A stretch of 41,212 nt of DNA from Candidatus Acidiferrales bacterium (GTDB lineage Bacteria; Acidobacteriota; Terriglobia; Acidiferrales; UBA7541), in the NCBI GenBank assembly GCA_031296075.1, contig JARLGK010000112.1, forward strand, positions 1 through 41,212. Direction: 5' to 3'. Below, piece by piece: positions 17,591 through 25,361 of the stretch. How positions within the stretch are numbered: the first letter of the stretch is position 1; every line of letters begins with the position of its first letter. The position numbers and the translations under genes were made by a program. The notes under the pieces were generated by a model that worked only from the letters and a program-made list of their open reading frames with translations, ran no database searches and was not told the DNA's origin.

Positions 17591-17902
17591 TCACCCGTTA
17601 GAAAACTTAGCGAGGCCACAGTGGACGCAGCGGCGCACGAACACCGGTGGCAGCAGATTGAAAAACATTTTCACGGCAAACGTCTTGCCGCATCTCGGGC
17701 ACCGGACCCAAGACACTTCTGCGACGGTTGAGGCCATGAAAAGCATCCACACCAAGGCGGCCACGATGAAGAGCGATGGGACGTCAAAATGCTTTCCAAT
17801 CACTCCGGCAAGATAGGTCACAGGAAAGAAGCCCAGCCACACTAGAATGGCCAAACTGCGCCAAATTCTGTACCTTCGCCAGGCCGGTTGGTAGTCAATC
17901 AT
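17591..17902 (-). CDS. small membrane protein with zinc ribbon
   Basis: The 103-residue protein has two predicted membrane helices (about 17-36, ILVWLGFFPVTYLAG, and 44-65, FIVAALVWMLFMAS). A C-terminal zinc-ribbon follows, with cysteine pairs CPRC near 72 and CVHC near 95. I chose the ATG at 17902 because reading further upstream enters sequence just outside the tRNA gene and gives a meaningless N-terminus. The family is not known to me. The zinc ribbon would face the cytoplasm if the N-terminus does. Confidence 0.75.
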   Translation of the reverse strand: MIDYQPAWRRYRIWRSLAILVWLGFFPVTYLAGVIGKHFDVPSLFIVAALVWMLFMASTVAEVSWVRCPRCGKTFAVKMFFNLLPPVFVRRCVHCGLAKFSNG

Positions 17903-17940
17903 TCCGTAGCTATGGCAACTCGGGCCATGCAAAAGGAAAA

Positions 17941-18017
17941 TGGTCGGGACGACTGGATTTGAACCAGCGACCTCACGCACCCCAAGCGTGCGCGCTACCA
18001 GGCTGCGCTACGTCCCG
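17941..18017 (-). tRNA. tRNA-Pro (anticodon GGG)
   Basis: On the minus strand the 77 bases fold as a normal cloverleaf. The acceptor stem is CGGGACG/CGTCCCG with discriminator A and encoded CCA. The D arm is GCGC/GCGC and the anticodon arm CACGC/GCGTG with loop TTGGGGT, giving anticodon GGG. The variable loop has five bases and the T arm is GCTGG/CCAGT with loop TTCAAAT. The 3' end lies 38 bases before the start codon of the small membrane protein gene. Confidence 0.97.
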
Positions 18018-18073
18018 ACCGCCATTGACAACAGTGTTTCACAGCTTGCGGAAATAAGGGCACCTTTTAGGGG

Positions 18074-18093
18074 GTCGGAGCTTCAGCTCCGAC
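18074..18093. repeat. perfect palindrome upstream of tRNA-Pro
   Basis: GTCGGAGCT-TC-AGCTCCGAC is a 9-bp stem with a two-base centre, about 57 bases upstream of the tRNA 5' end. It is the same design as 16751-16768 with a different arm sequence, so it is probably part of the same class of intergenic hairpins. Confidence 0.6.
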
Positions 18094-18170
18094 ATAAAGA
18101 GCTTGCTCTCAATGCGCTTTAGCGCCTGAGGACACTCTTCATTGCCTTCTTCCACAACATGTTGAGCGTA

Positions 18171-18599
18171 TCACTCGCGTTCGAGAAGGGTCAAGACGGC
18201 GAGCAATTCTTCGTGGAGATCGAGCAGGAATTTTCGATGCGCGCGTGATGCCGGACCGTGCTTCGCGGGCGCCTCCACGGCGCGCGTCGCTTCGCGGGCC
18301 GTTTCACCGCGCGCTCCGGCCACCCCGTTGCCGCCATTCTGATCCGCGAGGTGCTTCCGCGCGCCGGCGATCGTAAAACCTTCTTCATAGAGCAGCCGCT
18401 TGATTTCGAAGACGGTTTCAATGTCCTCGCGGCGATAAAGCCGGTGACCGCTGGGACTTTTCACGGGCTGCAGCGCCGGAAACTCCGATTCCCAGTAGCG
18501 CAGAACGAACGTCTTCGTCGCCGTCAGACGGCTCACTTCTCCGATGCGGAAAAGGCTCTTTTCCGGTAGTTCTTGCGCAGCTTGGGCCGCACTCGCCAT
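18171..18599 (-). CDS. MerR family transcriptional regulator
   Basis: The 142-residue protein has a winged-helix MerR DNA-binding domain at about 15-85: LFRIGEVSRLTATKTFVLRYWE for the helix-turn-helix, then the wing SPSGHRLYRREDIETVFEIKRLL. The C-terminal part is a helical, charged segment without the cysteines of metal-sensing members. It is therefore probably a ligand-independent or small-molecule regulator. The ATG at 18599 matches the family N-terminus. No obvious target gene is divergent from it; the 537-base gap upstream is full of repeats. Confidence 0.92.
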   Translation of the reverse strand: MASAAQAAQELPEKSLFRIGEVSRLTATKTFVLRYWESEFPALQPVKSPSGHRLYRREDIETVFEIKRLLYEEGFTIAGARKHLADQNGGNGVAGARGETAREATRAVEAPAKHGPASRAHRKFLLDLHEELLAVLTLLERE

Positions 18600-18671
18600 G
18601 GGTTGTCTGTATCCTAAGCCGATTTCCAGCGCTGTCAACCCCTCGGCCATTTCACCGCTGGTTTTGCCCTC

Positions 18672-18727
18672 GTAGGGGCGTAGCACCGCTACGCCCGGCA
18701 AGCTTGCTTGGCATGACCGCGCAATTT
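18672..18727. repeat. 56-nt REP-like repeat, copy B
   Basis: Identical to 16666-16693 over the first 28 bases, which include the GGCGTAGC-ACC-GCTACGCC hairpin. It stays similar through the second half. It lies upstream of the MerR gene. Confidence 0.8.
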
Positions 18728-18752
18728 GCCGCGTTTCCCGCGTTCGATATTG

Positions 18753-18825
18753 TGTGTCACTTTGTGGGTACCGCTTTTCTTTGTTTTCAGCGACTTACGC
18801 CGAAAATTACTTTGCATGGTGTGTC
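18753..18825 (-). repeat. 73-nt intergenic repeat, copy 2
   Basis: The reverse complement aligns without gaps to 7287-7359 over all 73 bases, with about 64% identity by hand. The 12-base core TCGGCGTAAGTC and the AACAAAG block are fully conserved. On the plus strand the element is bounded by direct copies of TGTGTCACTT. Confidence 0.55.
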
Positions 18826-18899
18826 ACTTGTTTTCAGCGCCGGACGGGTGGAATTCTCACGCCCGCGCAGTCATACGTGGCTAAGCGGCGGTCGCAAGA

Positions 18900-18921
18900 G
18901 CACAGACAAGAGTGTCTGTGC
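18900..18921. repeat. perfect hairpin GCACAGACA/TGTCTGTGC
   Basis: A 9-bp perfect stem (18900-18908 with 18913-18921) encloses an AGAG tetraloop. It lies in the gap downstream of der and upstream of the MerR gene. There is no T run on either side, so it is not a classic terminator. Confidence 0.65.
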
Positions 18922-19136
18922 CACCAAGAGCAAATCCTATTCAGTTGTCAAAGAACGGTACGGCTCTCGCCAGGAGAGCGGACGAAAAATATTCGTCGTT
19001 ACCACGTTGTCAGATTGTGGGACGGGCGTCTACTGGCCGTTCGTTCAACGGAAGTGCAACCTGTACTGTTCCCGCCTCCGCGCTTCGGGCTACGGCGCGA
19101 CAGGCCCGCTTCGCACTCCAGCGCGCCGCCTTCTTT

Positions 19137-20618
19137 TCAGCTGCGGTCGCGCTTCTTCTTCTCGGGGTGCCACTTTCGCTTATCGCTGTGGCGGGGCTCG
19201 TGCTTCGTGATGCGGCGAGGCTCCCGGCCCGGATCCAGGCGAGGCGCGCTCTTTTTCAGCCGCTGCGTAAAGCGAATCGGCGTGCCGATGAAGTCGAAGG
19301 CTTCGCGCAGACGATTCTCGAGAAATCGCTGATAGCTGAAATGCAGCGGCTTGGTCTGATTCGTGAAGAGCACAAACGTGGGCGGTCCAGCCGTGGCCTG
19401 CGTCAGATAGTAGATTTTTACCTTGCGGCTCGCCGGCGAAGTCCCGCGCTCAAGATCCACGCCCGCCAGCCACCGGTTCAGCTCGCCGGTTGAAATCCGC
19501 CGCTGGCGCGCTTCGGAGACGCGATCGATCAGCGTGTAGAGCTTCTCGACTCGCTCGCCGGTCAGCGCGGACAGAAACACGATGGGCGCAAACGCGAGAA
19601 ATTTGAATTTTTCCCGCACGAGCGGCTCGTAATCCGCGAGCAGCTTACTCGGATTTCCGCCCGCGCCCTTGCCGCCGTGCTTCTTTTCCTTCGCGGCCTT
19701 CTCCTGCGCGGCTTCGAGCGCCAGGTCCCATTTGTTCATCGCGATGATTACCGACCGCCCCGACTGCTCGGCGTAACTCGCGATGGTCGCGTCGTGCGAT
19801 GTGACGCCCACCGACCCGTCCACCACGATTACCGCGATGTCCGCGCGCTCCAGGTGACGCCGCGCCATGATCACGCTCAATTTTTCGGCAATGAGCTTCG
19901 TCTTGCCCTTGCGGCGGATTCCCGCGGTGTCGAGAAAACGGTACGTTTTCCCGTGGCGCTCGACCACCGTATCCACGGCGTCCCGCGTGGTGCCCGGCTC
20001 CGGCGAGACAATGGACCTCTCCGCGCCCACGAGTTGATTCAGCAGCGTGGACTTCCCCACGTTCGGGCGTCCGATGATGGCGATGTTGACGTCCGGCCTC
20101 TGTTCGACCGGTTCGCCTGTCGGGAAATCCTTGGTCACCGCATCGAGCAGCGTATCAACGCCAAACCCGTGCTCGGCCGAAATCGGAAATATTTGGTCGC
20201 CCAGCTCGTAAAACTGTGCGGCCAGCTCCATCTGTTTCGGCGAGTCCACTTTATTCACGGCGAGCACGGGCGGCTTGCCGGCGCGGCGCAGCAATTGAAA
20301 AAGCTCGGCATCCAGCGGCACCGGACCTTCGCGGCCGTCCACGACCTGCACCACGCACGCTGCGTTTTCGATCGCCACGCGCGCCTGCCGGAGAATTTCG
20401 CCGGGAATTCCGGCCTTGTCCTCGGGCACGATTCCGCCCGTATCCACCACTTCAAACGCGCGGCCTTCCCAATTGGCCATGCCGTAGATGCGGTCGCGCG
20501 TGATGCCGGGTTCGTTCGTGACGATGGACCGCCGCGTGCCGGTCAGGCGGTTGAATAGCGTGGACTTCCCCACATTGGGGCGTCCGACGATCACGATGGA
20601 CGGGAGCTTCGAGGTCAT
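19137..20618 (-). CDS. der: ribosome biogenesis GTPase Der (EngA)
   Basis: Der is an essential GTPase with two tandem G domains that acts in 50S subunit assembly. The 493-residue protein shows GRPNVGKST at residues 12-20, DTGG near 58 and NKVD near 120 in domain 1. Domain 2 has GRPNVGKST near 183, DTAGI near 230 and NKWD near 295. A KH-like domain follows to about 455. The last 35 residues are a highly basic tail (Lys/Arg/His), a plausible rRNA-contact extension. The start codon is one base beyond the dnaG stop, so translational coupling is likely. Confidence 0.98.
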   Translation of the reverse strand: MTSKLPSIVIVGRPNVGKSTLFNRLTGTRRSIVTNEPGITRDRIYGMANWEGRAFEVVDTGGIVPEDKAGIPGEILRQARVAIENAACVVQVVDGREGPVPLDAELFQLLRRAGKPPVLAVNKVDSPKQMELAAQFYELGDQIFPISAEHGFGVDTLLDAVTKDFPTGEPVEQRPDVNIAIIGRPNVGKSTLLNQLVGAERSIVSPEPGTTRDAVDTVVERHGKTYRFLDTAGIRRKGKTKLIAEKLSVIMARRHLERADIAVIVVDGSVGVTSHDATIASYAEQSGRSVIIAMNKWDLALEAAQEKAAKEKKHGGKGAGGNPSKLLADYEPLVREKFKFLAFAPIVFLSALTGERVEKLYTLIDRVSEARQRRISTGELNRWLAGVDLERGTSPASRKVKIYYLTQATAGPPTFVLFTNQTKPLHFSYQRFLENRLREAFDFIGTPIRFTQRLKKSAPRLDPGREPRRITKHEPRHSDKRKWHPEKKKRDRS

Positions 20619-20619
20619 T

Positions 20620-22362
20620 TCAGCGTTGCGCTAATTTTTTCTGCAGTTCCAATCGTTGGGTAAGCAGGCGATTCAATTCGCCGGGGGAGGCCTTGGACTC
20701 GATCTTCTGCTGCAATTCGGCGAGCTCCACTTCGTCCCGGCGGCTTCGCAGCACGCTCAGACAGCTTTCCGCCGATTCCCAGGTCGCTTCGCCGGACGAT
20801 TCGAAAAGGATCTCGAACAATAAGCGGCGGTCTTTCTCTTCCAGCGCGGCGGCCAGCATCGTTGGGTCGGGCGCTTCGCCCACCTTGGAGATTAACAGTT
20901 CCAGGATTTTTTCGCTCTCCAGACCGCGGTGTAGGGCGCTCGAAATGATTTCGTGCGCGAGTTTTTCCCGAAATCCCTCGGCTTCGATGAGCATGCGGAT
21001 CAATTGCCGCTCGGCGGGCTTGACGACCGGCGTCAGCAGCTCCGCCTTCGGCTTCACTTCGCTGCGGCGCTCGGTGGCGGCGCGGCGCAGCGCCTCGCGC
21101 AGCACGGGCTCGTCCACGCGCAATTCCGAAGCGATTCGCGTGGCCCATTCCGAACGCAGCAGCCGATCCGGAAGCCGCTGCACGTAAGGCATCAGAAAAT
21201 TCAGCGCGGCAACCTTTCCCGCGGCGGTCGTGCGGTCCATCTGCCGCGCGCGCCCAATCAAATAATCGAGATAGGGAGGCGCCTGCGCGAGCAATTTGCG
21301 ATAGGCGTCCGCACCCTGCTCCTTCAGGAATTTGTCGGGATCGGCGCCGCCCGGCAGAGCCAGCACGCGTACGTCGAATTCTTTTTCGAGCAGCAGCGTC
21401 AACGAGCGTTCGGTCGCGATCTGACCAGCCGTGTCCGGGTCGTAATTCACCACCACGCGGCGCGTGAACCGGCCCAGCAGCTTTATCTGGGGTTCGGCCA
21501 GGCTCGTTCCGCAGCTGGCGACCACATTCGTGATTCCCGCGCGCGCCACGGCGATCGCGTCCATATAGCCTTCGACCAGAATTCCGAAATCGCTTTTCCG
21601 CAGCTCCTCTTTCGCGCGGTCCAGATGATAAAGCACGTTGCTTTTCGAATAGATCGGCGTTTCGGGCGAGTTCATGTATTTCGGCATGTCGTCGCCCATC
21701 GAGCGCCCGCCGAATGCGATCACCTTTCCGGCCTCGTTCGCGATCGGGAACATGATGCGGCGGCGAAAGCGGTCGTAAAGTCGCCCGCTTTGGTCGCGCG
21801 AAAACAGGCCCGAGGCTTCCAGCAGCTTCTCGGGATATTTCGATTTCAACTGGCGCAGCAGCGCGTCGCCGGAGGACGGGGCCCATCCCAGGCCAAAGCG
21901 TTTCATCGCTTCGACGTCCAAGCCGCGGTCTTCGAGATACCCCGCCGCGACTTTGCCTTCGTGACCTTCCTGAAGTTGCCGCGCGAAGAATGACGCCGCC
22001 TCGCGGTGCATTTCCACCAGCACGCTGCGCTGCTGATTCTCGCGATGTTCTTCCGGCGAACGCTCGCGCGGCCTGGGAATCGGAATGCCGCACTTTTCGG
22101 CGACGATTCGTATGGCCTCGGGAAACGGGCACTTGTCCATTTCCATCACGAATTTGAAGACGTCCCCGCCCGCGCCGCAGCCAAAGCAGTGATAAATCTG
22201 CCGCACCGGATGCACGGCAAACGATGGAGACTTTTCCTGGTGAAATGGGCATAGCCCAGTGAAATTCTGGCCCGTCTTCTTCAGGCGGACGTATTCCCCG
22301 ATCACGCGGACGATGTCCGCCTGCTGCTTCACCTTCTCCGCGAATGATCCTGCTTCAGCCAT
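20620..22362 (-). CDS. dnaG: DNA primase DnaG
   Basis: DnaG makes RNA primers at the replication fork. The 580-residue protein has an N-terminal zinc-binding domain (C38, H41, C59, C62). The TOPRIM catalytic core has the conserved glutamate in EGYMDA near 262 and NYDPDTAG near 310. The C-terminal helicase-interaction region is helical. The length is typical. The ATG at 22362 begins the standard MxxxxSFAEKVKQQADIV segment, but there is no clear Shine-Dalgarno sequence. Immediately upstream, five bases away, lies an inverted-repeat arm of the four-helix-bundle element, which seems to have replaced the native leader. Confidence 0.98.
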   Translation of the reverse strand: MAEAGSFAEKVKQQADIVRVIGEYVRLKKTGQNFTGLCPFHQEKSPSFAVHPVRQIYHCFGCGAGGDVFKFVMEMDKCPFPEAIRIVAEKCGIPIPRPRERSPEEHRENQQRSVLVEMHREAASFFARQLQEGHEGKVAAGYLEDRGLDVEAMKRFGLGWAPSSGDALLRQLKSKYPEKLLEASGLFSRDQSGRLYDRFRRRIMFPIANEAGKVIAFGGRSMGDDMPKYMNSPETPIYSKSNVLYHLDRAKEELRKSDFGILVEGYMDAIAVARAGITNVVASCGTSLAEPQIKLLGRFTRRVVVNYDPDTAGQIATERSLTLLLEKEFDVRVLALPGGADPDKFLKEQGADAYRKLLAQAPPYLDYLIGRARQMDRTTAAGKVAALNFLMPYVQRLPDRLLRSEWATRIASELRVDEPVLREALRRAATERRSEVKPKAELLTPVVKPAERQLIRMLIEAEGFREKLAHEIISSALHRGLESEKILELLISKVGEAPDPTMLAAALEEKDRRLLFEILFESSGEATWESAESCLSVLRSRRDEVELAELQQKIESKASPGELNRLLTQRLELQKKLAQR

Positions 22363-22367
22363 AGTGA

Positions 22368-22398
22368 CGAAACTCGAAAAACGAAATTCGAAACTCGC
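22368..22398. repeat. left inverted arm of four heptamers
   Basis: On the plus strand it reads CG, then AAACTCG, AAAAACG, AAATTCG, AAACTCG, then C. It lies between the four-helix-bundle stop codon (22405) and the dnaG start codon. Confidence 0.85.
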
Positions 22399-22404
22399 TA
22401 CTCC

Positions 22405-22848
22405 TCAATCTGCCGGTCGGCTATTCATTGCGAGCCGCTGAGTCGCCCGGATATAGCCATTCAGGACCTGGATGACTCTTTGCGCTGCGGCGTCGATATC
22501 CTTCCATTCTTGAGACGAGATGTACGCGGCATCCAGCGCCGAAGTTAAGTGAACCCGTAGTTCGAAGGCTGAACCCCGGGCATGACGACAAAATTGGACA
22601 TTCTCCTTATAGGAGAACCGACCGAAGCCCTCAGCAACGTTCGCAGTAACCGATAGAGCCGCCCGCCGCATCTGGTCGATCAAGGCGTGCCTCTCCTCGC
22701 TTGGAAATCTTCGGGTGATCGTGTAAATGGTCATTCGCAATTCCCTTCCAAGTCTCCAAGCATCCAGGTCAGTAAAATCCCGCACCGGATTTGCGCCGAT
22801 GGTAGATGGTTTGGCGAGTTTCGAATTTCGAGTTTCGAGTTTCGCCAT
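22405..22848 (-). CDS. four-helix bundle protein (S23 / 23S rRNA IVS family)
   Basis: The 147-residue product has the family core DLDAWRLGRELRMTIYTITRRFP (about 27-49), then QMRRAALSVTANVAEGFGR near 60-78, and two more amphipathic helices. The family is named after proteins encoded in 23S rRNA intervening sequences and includes the Avd-like accessory fold; the free-standing members have no settled role. The first 14 residues (MAKLETRNSKLAK) are translated from the right inverted arm, so the native protein may start later (for example GTG at 22785). No strong ribosome site supports either start. Confidence is high for family and low for start. Confidence 0.85.
   Translation of the reverse strand: MAKLETRNSKLAKPSTIGANPVRDFTDLDAWRLGRELRMTIYTITRRFPSEERHALIDQMRRAALSVTANVAEGFGRFSYKENVQFCRHARGSAFELRVHLTSALDAAYISSQEWKDIDAAAQRVIQVLNGYIRATQRLAMNSRPAD
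22814..22844. repeat. right inverted arm of four heptamers
   Basis: Its reverse complement reads CG, AAACTCG, AAACTCG, AAATTCG, AAACTCG, C. It differs from the left arm at two bases, both in the second heptamer. It overlaps codons 2-12 of the four-helix-bundle gene as read from 22848. Confidence 0.85.
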
Positions 22849-22884
22849 CGCCCTATCCAGGAGAGCACCTTTAGCATCATGCCA

Positions 22885-25305
22885 TCAGGATTTCAACTCG
22901 GCGATGGTAATCGCCGTTCCGCCGCGATCTTCCGCCTCCGCGTGAATGCTGGCCACGAGCGGGTGCGACGACAAATATTCTGCAAGACCTCTCCGCAGCG
23001 CGCCCTTGCCGTGCCCGTGAATAATTCGCACTCGAAGAAGATCGCGCAAAGCCGCTTCGTCGATAAACTTATCCACTCGGTTTGTGGCTTCCTCAACCGT
23101 GCAGCCGATCACGTTGATTTCCTCGCCGGCGGCTTCATCGCTCGGCTGCGTGTGAACGGTAATTCCGCGCGGGCGTTCCGGCGCAGCGCCGCTCGGTTTC
23201 ACCGAACTCGCGCCGCTCTCGATGGCGACAATATCGGCCAGCGGAATCTTCATGCGCAGCGGCCCGGCTTCGACTTCGGCGATCCGGCCGTCATGCCGGC
23301 GAAATACGACCACCTGCTTGAATCCCTTCACATGCACGCGTGTTCCGGCTGAAAGCTGCTCGGGCGCTACAGGCTTTGGGGGTGCTTCGACGCCCACGCC
23401 GAGGTCCTGCTGCGACGCGGCGAGCGTGTCAATGACCGCGGCATCGGCTTCCGCGCGCGCGTCCCCGCCAAGCTTCCCCATGCGGCGCCCGGCCTGCTTT
23501 TCCAACTGCGCGCGAAACGTGCGGTCCTTGATGTCGGCGGCAAGCCGCTGAACCTCGCTTTCCAGCCGCTTCTGCGTGGCGAGGAAACTCTTTTCCAGTT
23601 CGGCGATGCGTTTTTTCTGCCGCTCGACCCATTCCGTTTGCAGCTCCCGGCGGGCGGCCTCGAGTTGTGCGAGCTGCTCGCGGCCCTGGCGCGTCACCTC
23701 TTCCATCTCGTCGCGGCTGCCGTGGAGATAGGCGATCAGGTCGCGCGCCTCGCGCGATTCCGGCGACAGGCTCGCGTTGGCGTGATCCACCACACGCGCG
23801 GGCAAGCCGAGCCGCCGCGCGATTTCAATCCCGCTCGACGTTCCCGGCACGCCGAAGAGCAGCCGGTAGGTCGGCCGCAGATTCACCTGGTCGAATTCCA
23901 TCGCGGCGTTCACGATTCCCGGCGTTGTGGAGGCGTATGCCTTGAGGCGGTCGTGATGCGTCGTCGCAAGCGTGAGGGCGCGGCGCGCGCGAAACTCCTC
24001 GAGGAGAGCCACGGAGAGCGCGGCGCCTTCTTCGGGCGCCGTGCCCGTTCCCATTTCATCCACGAGAATCAGCGAACGGTCCGTCGCGATTTCCAGCATC
24101 GCCTTCAGATTCAACATGTGCGCCGAAAATGTCGAAAGGTCTGCGGCGATGGACTGCTCGTCGCCAATATCCGCGAGGACGCGGTCGAAGACGGGCATCT
24201 CGGCGCGCTCCGCCGCTACGGGAATTCCTGATTGCGCGGAAAGCGCCGCGAGTCCGACGGTCTTCAGCGAAACCGTCTTGCCTCCGGTGTTCGGCCCGCT
24301 GACGACCATCACCGTCTCGTCGCCGCCCAGCGCGAGACTCATGGGCACGGCCTTGCGGCCCTGCGGCCGCAGCGTTGCTTCAAGCACCGGATTGCGCGCC
24401 GCTTCCAGTCCCAGCGAATTCCCCGACGTGAATTCAGGCACGACGCAATCAAACTCCCGCGCAAACCGGGCGCGCGCGAAAATAGAATCGAGATGCGCGA
24501 TGGATGCGGCCGCCGCTTCGAGCGGACCCTGCTCCGCCCGCACGCGGTTCGTAAGCTCGTCGAGGATGCGCGCAATCTCGCTGATTTCGTCCTCGCCCAG
24601 CTGCACGAGGCGATTGTTCAAATCAATGGCCTCGAGCGGCTCGACGAACACCGTCTGTCCCGTGGCGCTCGCCGCGTGGACCACTCCGGGAACAGCGCGA
24701 CGGTCGGAAGCGCGCACCGGAATCACGAAGCGGTCGTTCCGCAGAGTGACGTAATCCTCGCCCGCCGGTTCCCCGCGCGTGCGCAATATCTTTTCGAGCG
24801 AATGCCGAATTGTGACGCGCGCCTGGATCATGCTGGCGCGAATGCGTTTTAGTTGCTGCGAAGCGTCGTCGCTGATTTCGCCGCTGGGCAGTACCGCGCG
24901 GCGAATCGCAGTCAAGAGCGGACGGAAATCGGCAAGCGCTGCGGCGCGTTCCGCCAAACGCGGATGCTTCGCGGCCTCGGTCTTGAATGTCTGGCGGACT
25001 GCATCCGCGTTTTCCGCAAGCGAAGCGACGTCGAGCAGCTCCGCCGGCGTCAGCATTGAACCAGGCATGCCCAGCCGCGCGAGCCACGCGTCCGGATCGG
25101 CCAGCGAGCCAAATCCCAGCTCCGAGCCCGCGCGCAGGTAAGCGATGGCTTCGCGGACCAGCTCGAACTCAGCATCGAGCGACGCGACGTCCTGCTGAGG
25201 GACGAGCGCCTCGATCGCGCGACGACCGGGTACACAGGTCGTCGAGCGGCTGACGATATCCTTCAGCCGGTCGAATTCGAGAAGTTCTTCTGCGGGGCGA
25301 GACAC
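22885..25305 (-). CDS. mutS2: MutS2 family ATPase/endonuclease
   Basis: MutS2 binds branched DNA or collided ribosomes depending on species; it is not the mismatch-repair MutS. The 806-residue protein has clamp/lever helices at the N-terminus and the ABC-type ATPase with Walker A GPNTGGKT near 335. Walker B ILVDEMGTGT lies near 415. A long charged coiled coil (about 520-610) and a KOW-like middle follow. The C-terminal Smr nuclease domain has IIHGHGKGALR near 765. The start is GTG with GAGG five bases upstream. The four-helix-bundle element begins 36 bases after the stop codon. Confidence 0.97.
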   Translation of the reverse strand: MSRPAEELLEFDRLKDIVSRSTTCVPGRRAIEALVPQQDVASLDAEFELVREAIAYLRAGSELGFGSLADPDAWLARLGMPGSMLTPAELLDVASLAENADAVRQTFKTEAAKHPRLAERAAALADFRPLLTAIRRAVLPSGEISDDASQQLKRIRASMIQARVTIRHSLEKILRTRGEPAGEDYVTLRNDRFVIPVRASDRRAVPGVVHAASATGQTVFVEPLEAIDLNNRLVQLGEDEISEIARILDELTNRVRAEQGPLEAAAASIAHLDSIFARARFAREFDCVVPEFTSGNSLGLEAARNPVLEATLRPQGRKAVPMSLALGGDETVMVVSGPNTGGKTVSLKTVGLAALSAQSGIPVAAERAEMPVFDRVLADIGDEQSIAADLSTFSAHMLNLKAMLEIATDRSLILVDEMGTGTAPEEGAALSVALLEEFRARRALTLATTHHDRLKAYASTTPGIVNAAMEFDQVNLRPTYRLLFGVPGTSSGIEIARRLGLPARVVDHANASLSPESREARDLIAYLHGSRDEMEEVTRQGREQLAQLEAARRELQTEWVERQKKRIAELEKSFLATQKRLESEVQRLAADIKDRTFRAQLEKQAGRRMGKLGGDARAEADAAVIDTLAASQQDLGVGVEAPPKPVAPEQLSAGTRVHVKGFKQVVVFRRHDGRIAEVEAGPLRMKIPLADIVAIESGASSVKPSGAAPERPRGITVHTQPSDEAAGEEINVIGCTVEEATNRVDKFIDEAALRDLLRVRIIHGHGKGALRRGLAEYLSSHPLVASIHAEAEDRGGTAITIAELKS

Positions 25306-25361
25306 GGAGACCTCGAGATCGATTGTAGCCCGGTTAGCTATTGGAAATCAGCGAGCGTCGA

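Larger units (their letters stand above)
18600..19136. other. long intergenic region with several repeats
   Basis: There is no supported gene here; open frames on the plus strand are Arg/Ser/Cys-rich and motif-free. From left to right it holds the second copy of the 56-nt REP-like repeat (18672-18727), the second copy of the 73-nt repeat (18753-18825), and a perfect hairpin (18900-18921). A GC-rich stretch of no clear meaning precedes the der stop codon. Confidence 0.6.
22368..22844 (-). mobile_element. candidate small element: four-helix-bundle gene between inverted heptad repeats
   Basis: Two 31-nt arms (22368-22398 and 22814-22844) are inverted copies of each other, matching at 29 of 31 bases. 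Each arm is four 7-nt units of the type AAAYTCG. They enclose a single gene of the S23/IVS four-helix-bundle family almost exactly. GCCAT occurs near both outer edges (22358-22362 and 22844-22848) and could be a target duplication, though it is not symmetric. The location between mutS2 and dnaG, on the same strand, looks like an insertion. Mobility is inferred from structure; no transposase is present. Confidence 0.5.

Noticed and set aside
17940-18122. Open frame reading GTTGFEPATSRTP... on the plus strand
   Set aside because: It is the antisense translation of the tRNA-Pro gene, a well-known false gene pattern.
18704-19493. Plus-strand frames between the MerR gene and der
   Set aside because: They run through hairpin repeats and antisense to der, and are Arg/Ser/Cys-rich with no motif.
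20615-22252. A 545-codon minus-strand frame inside dnaG
   Set aside because: It is a frame shadow of dnaG, highly Arg/Gly-rich, while dnaG itself shows all family motifs.
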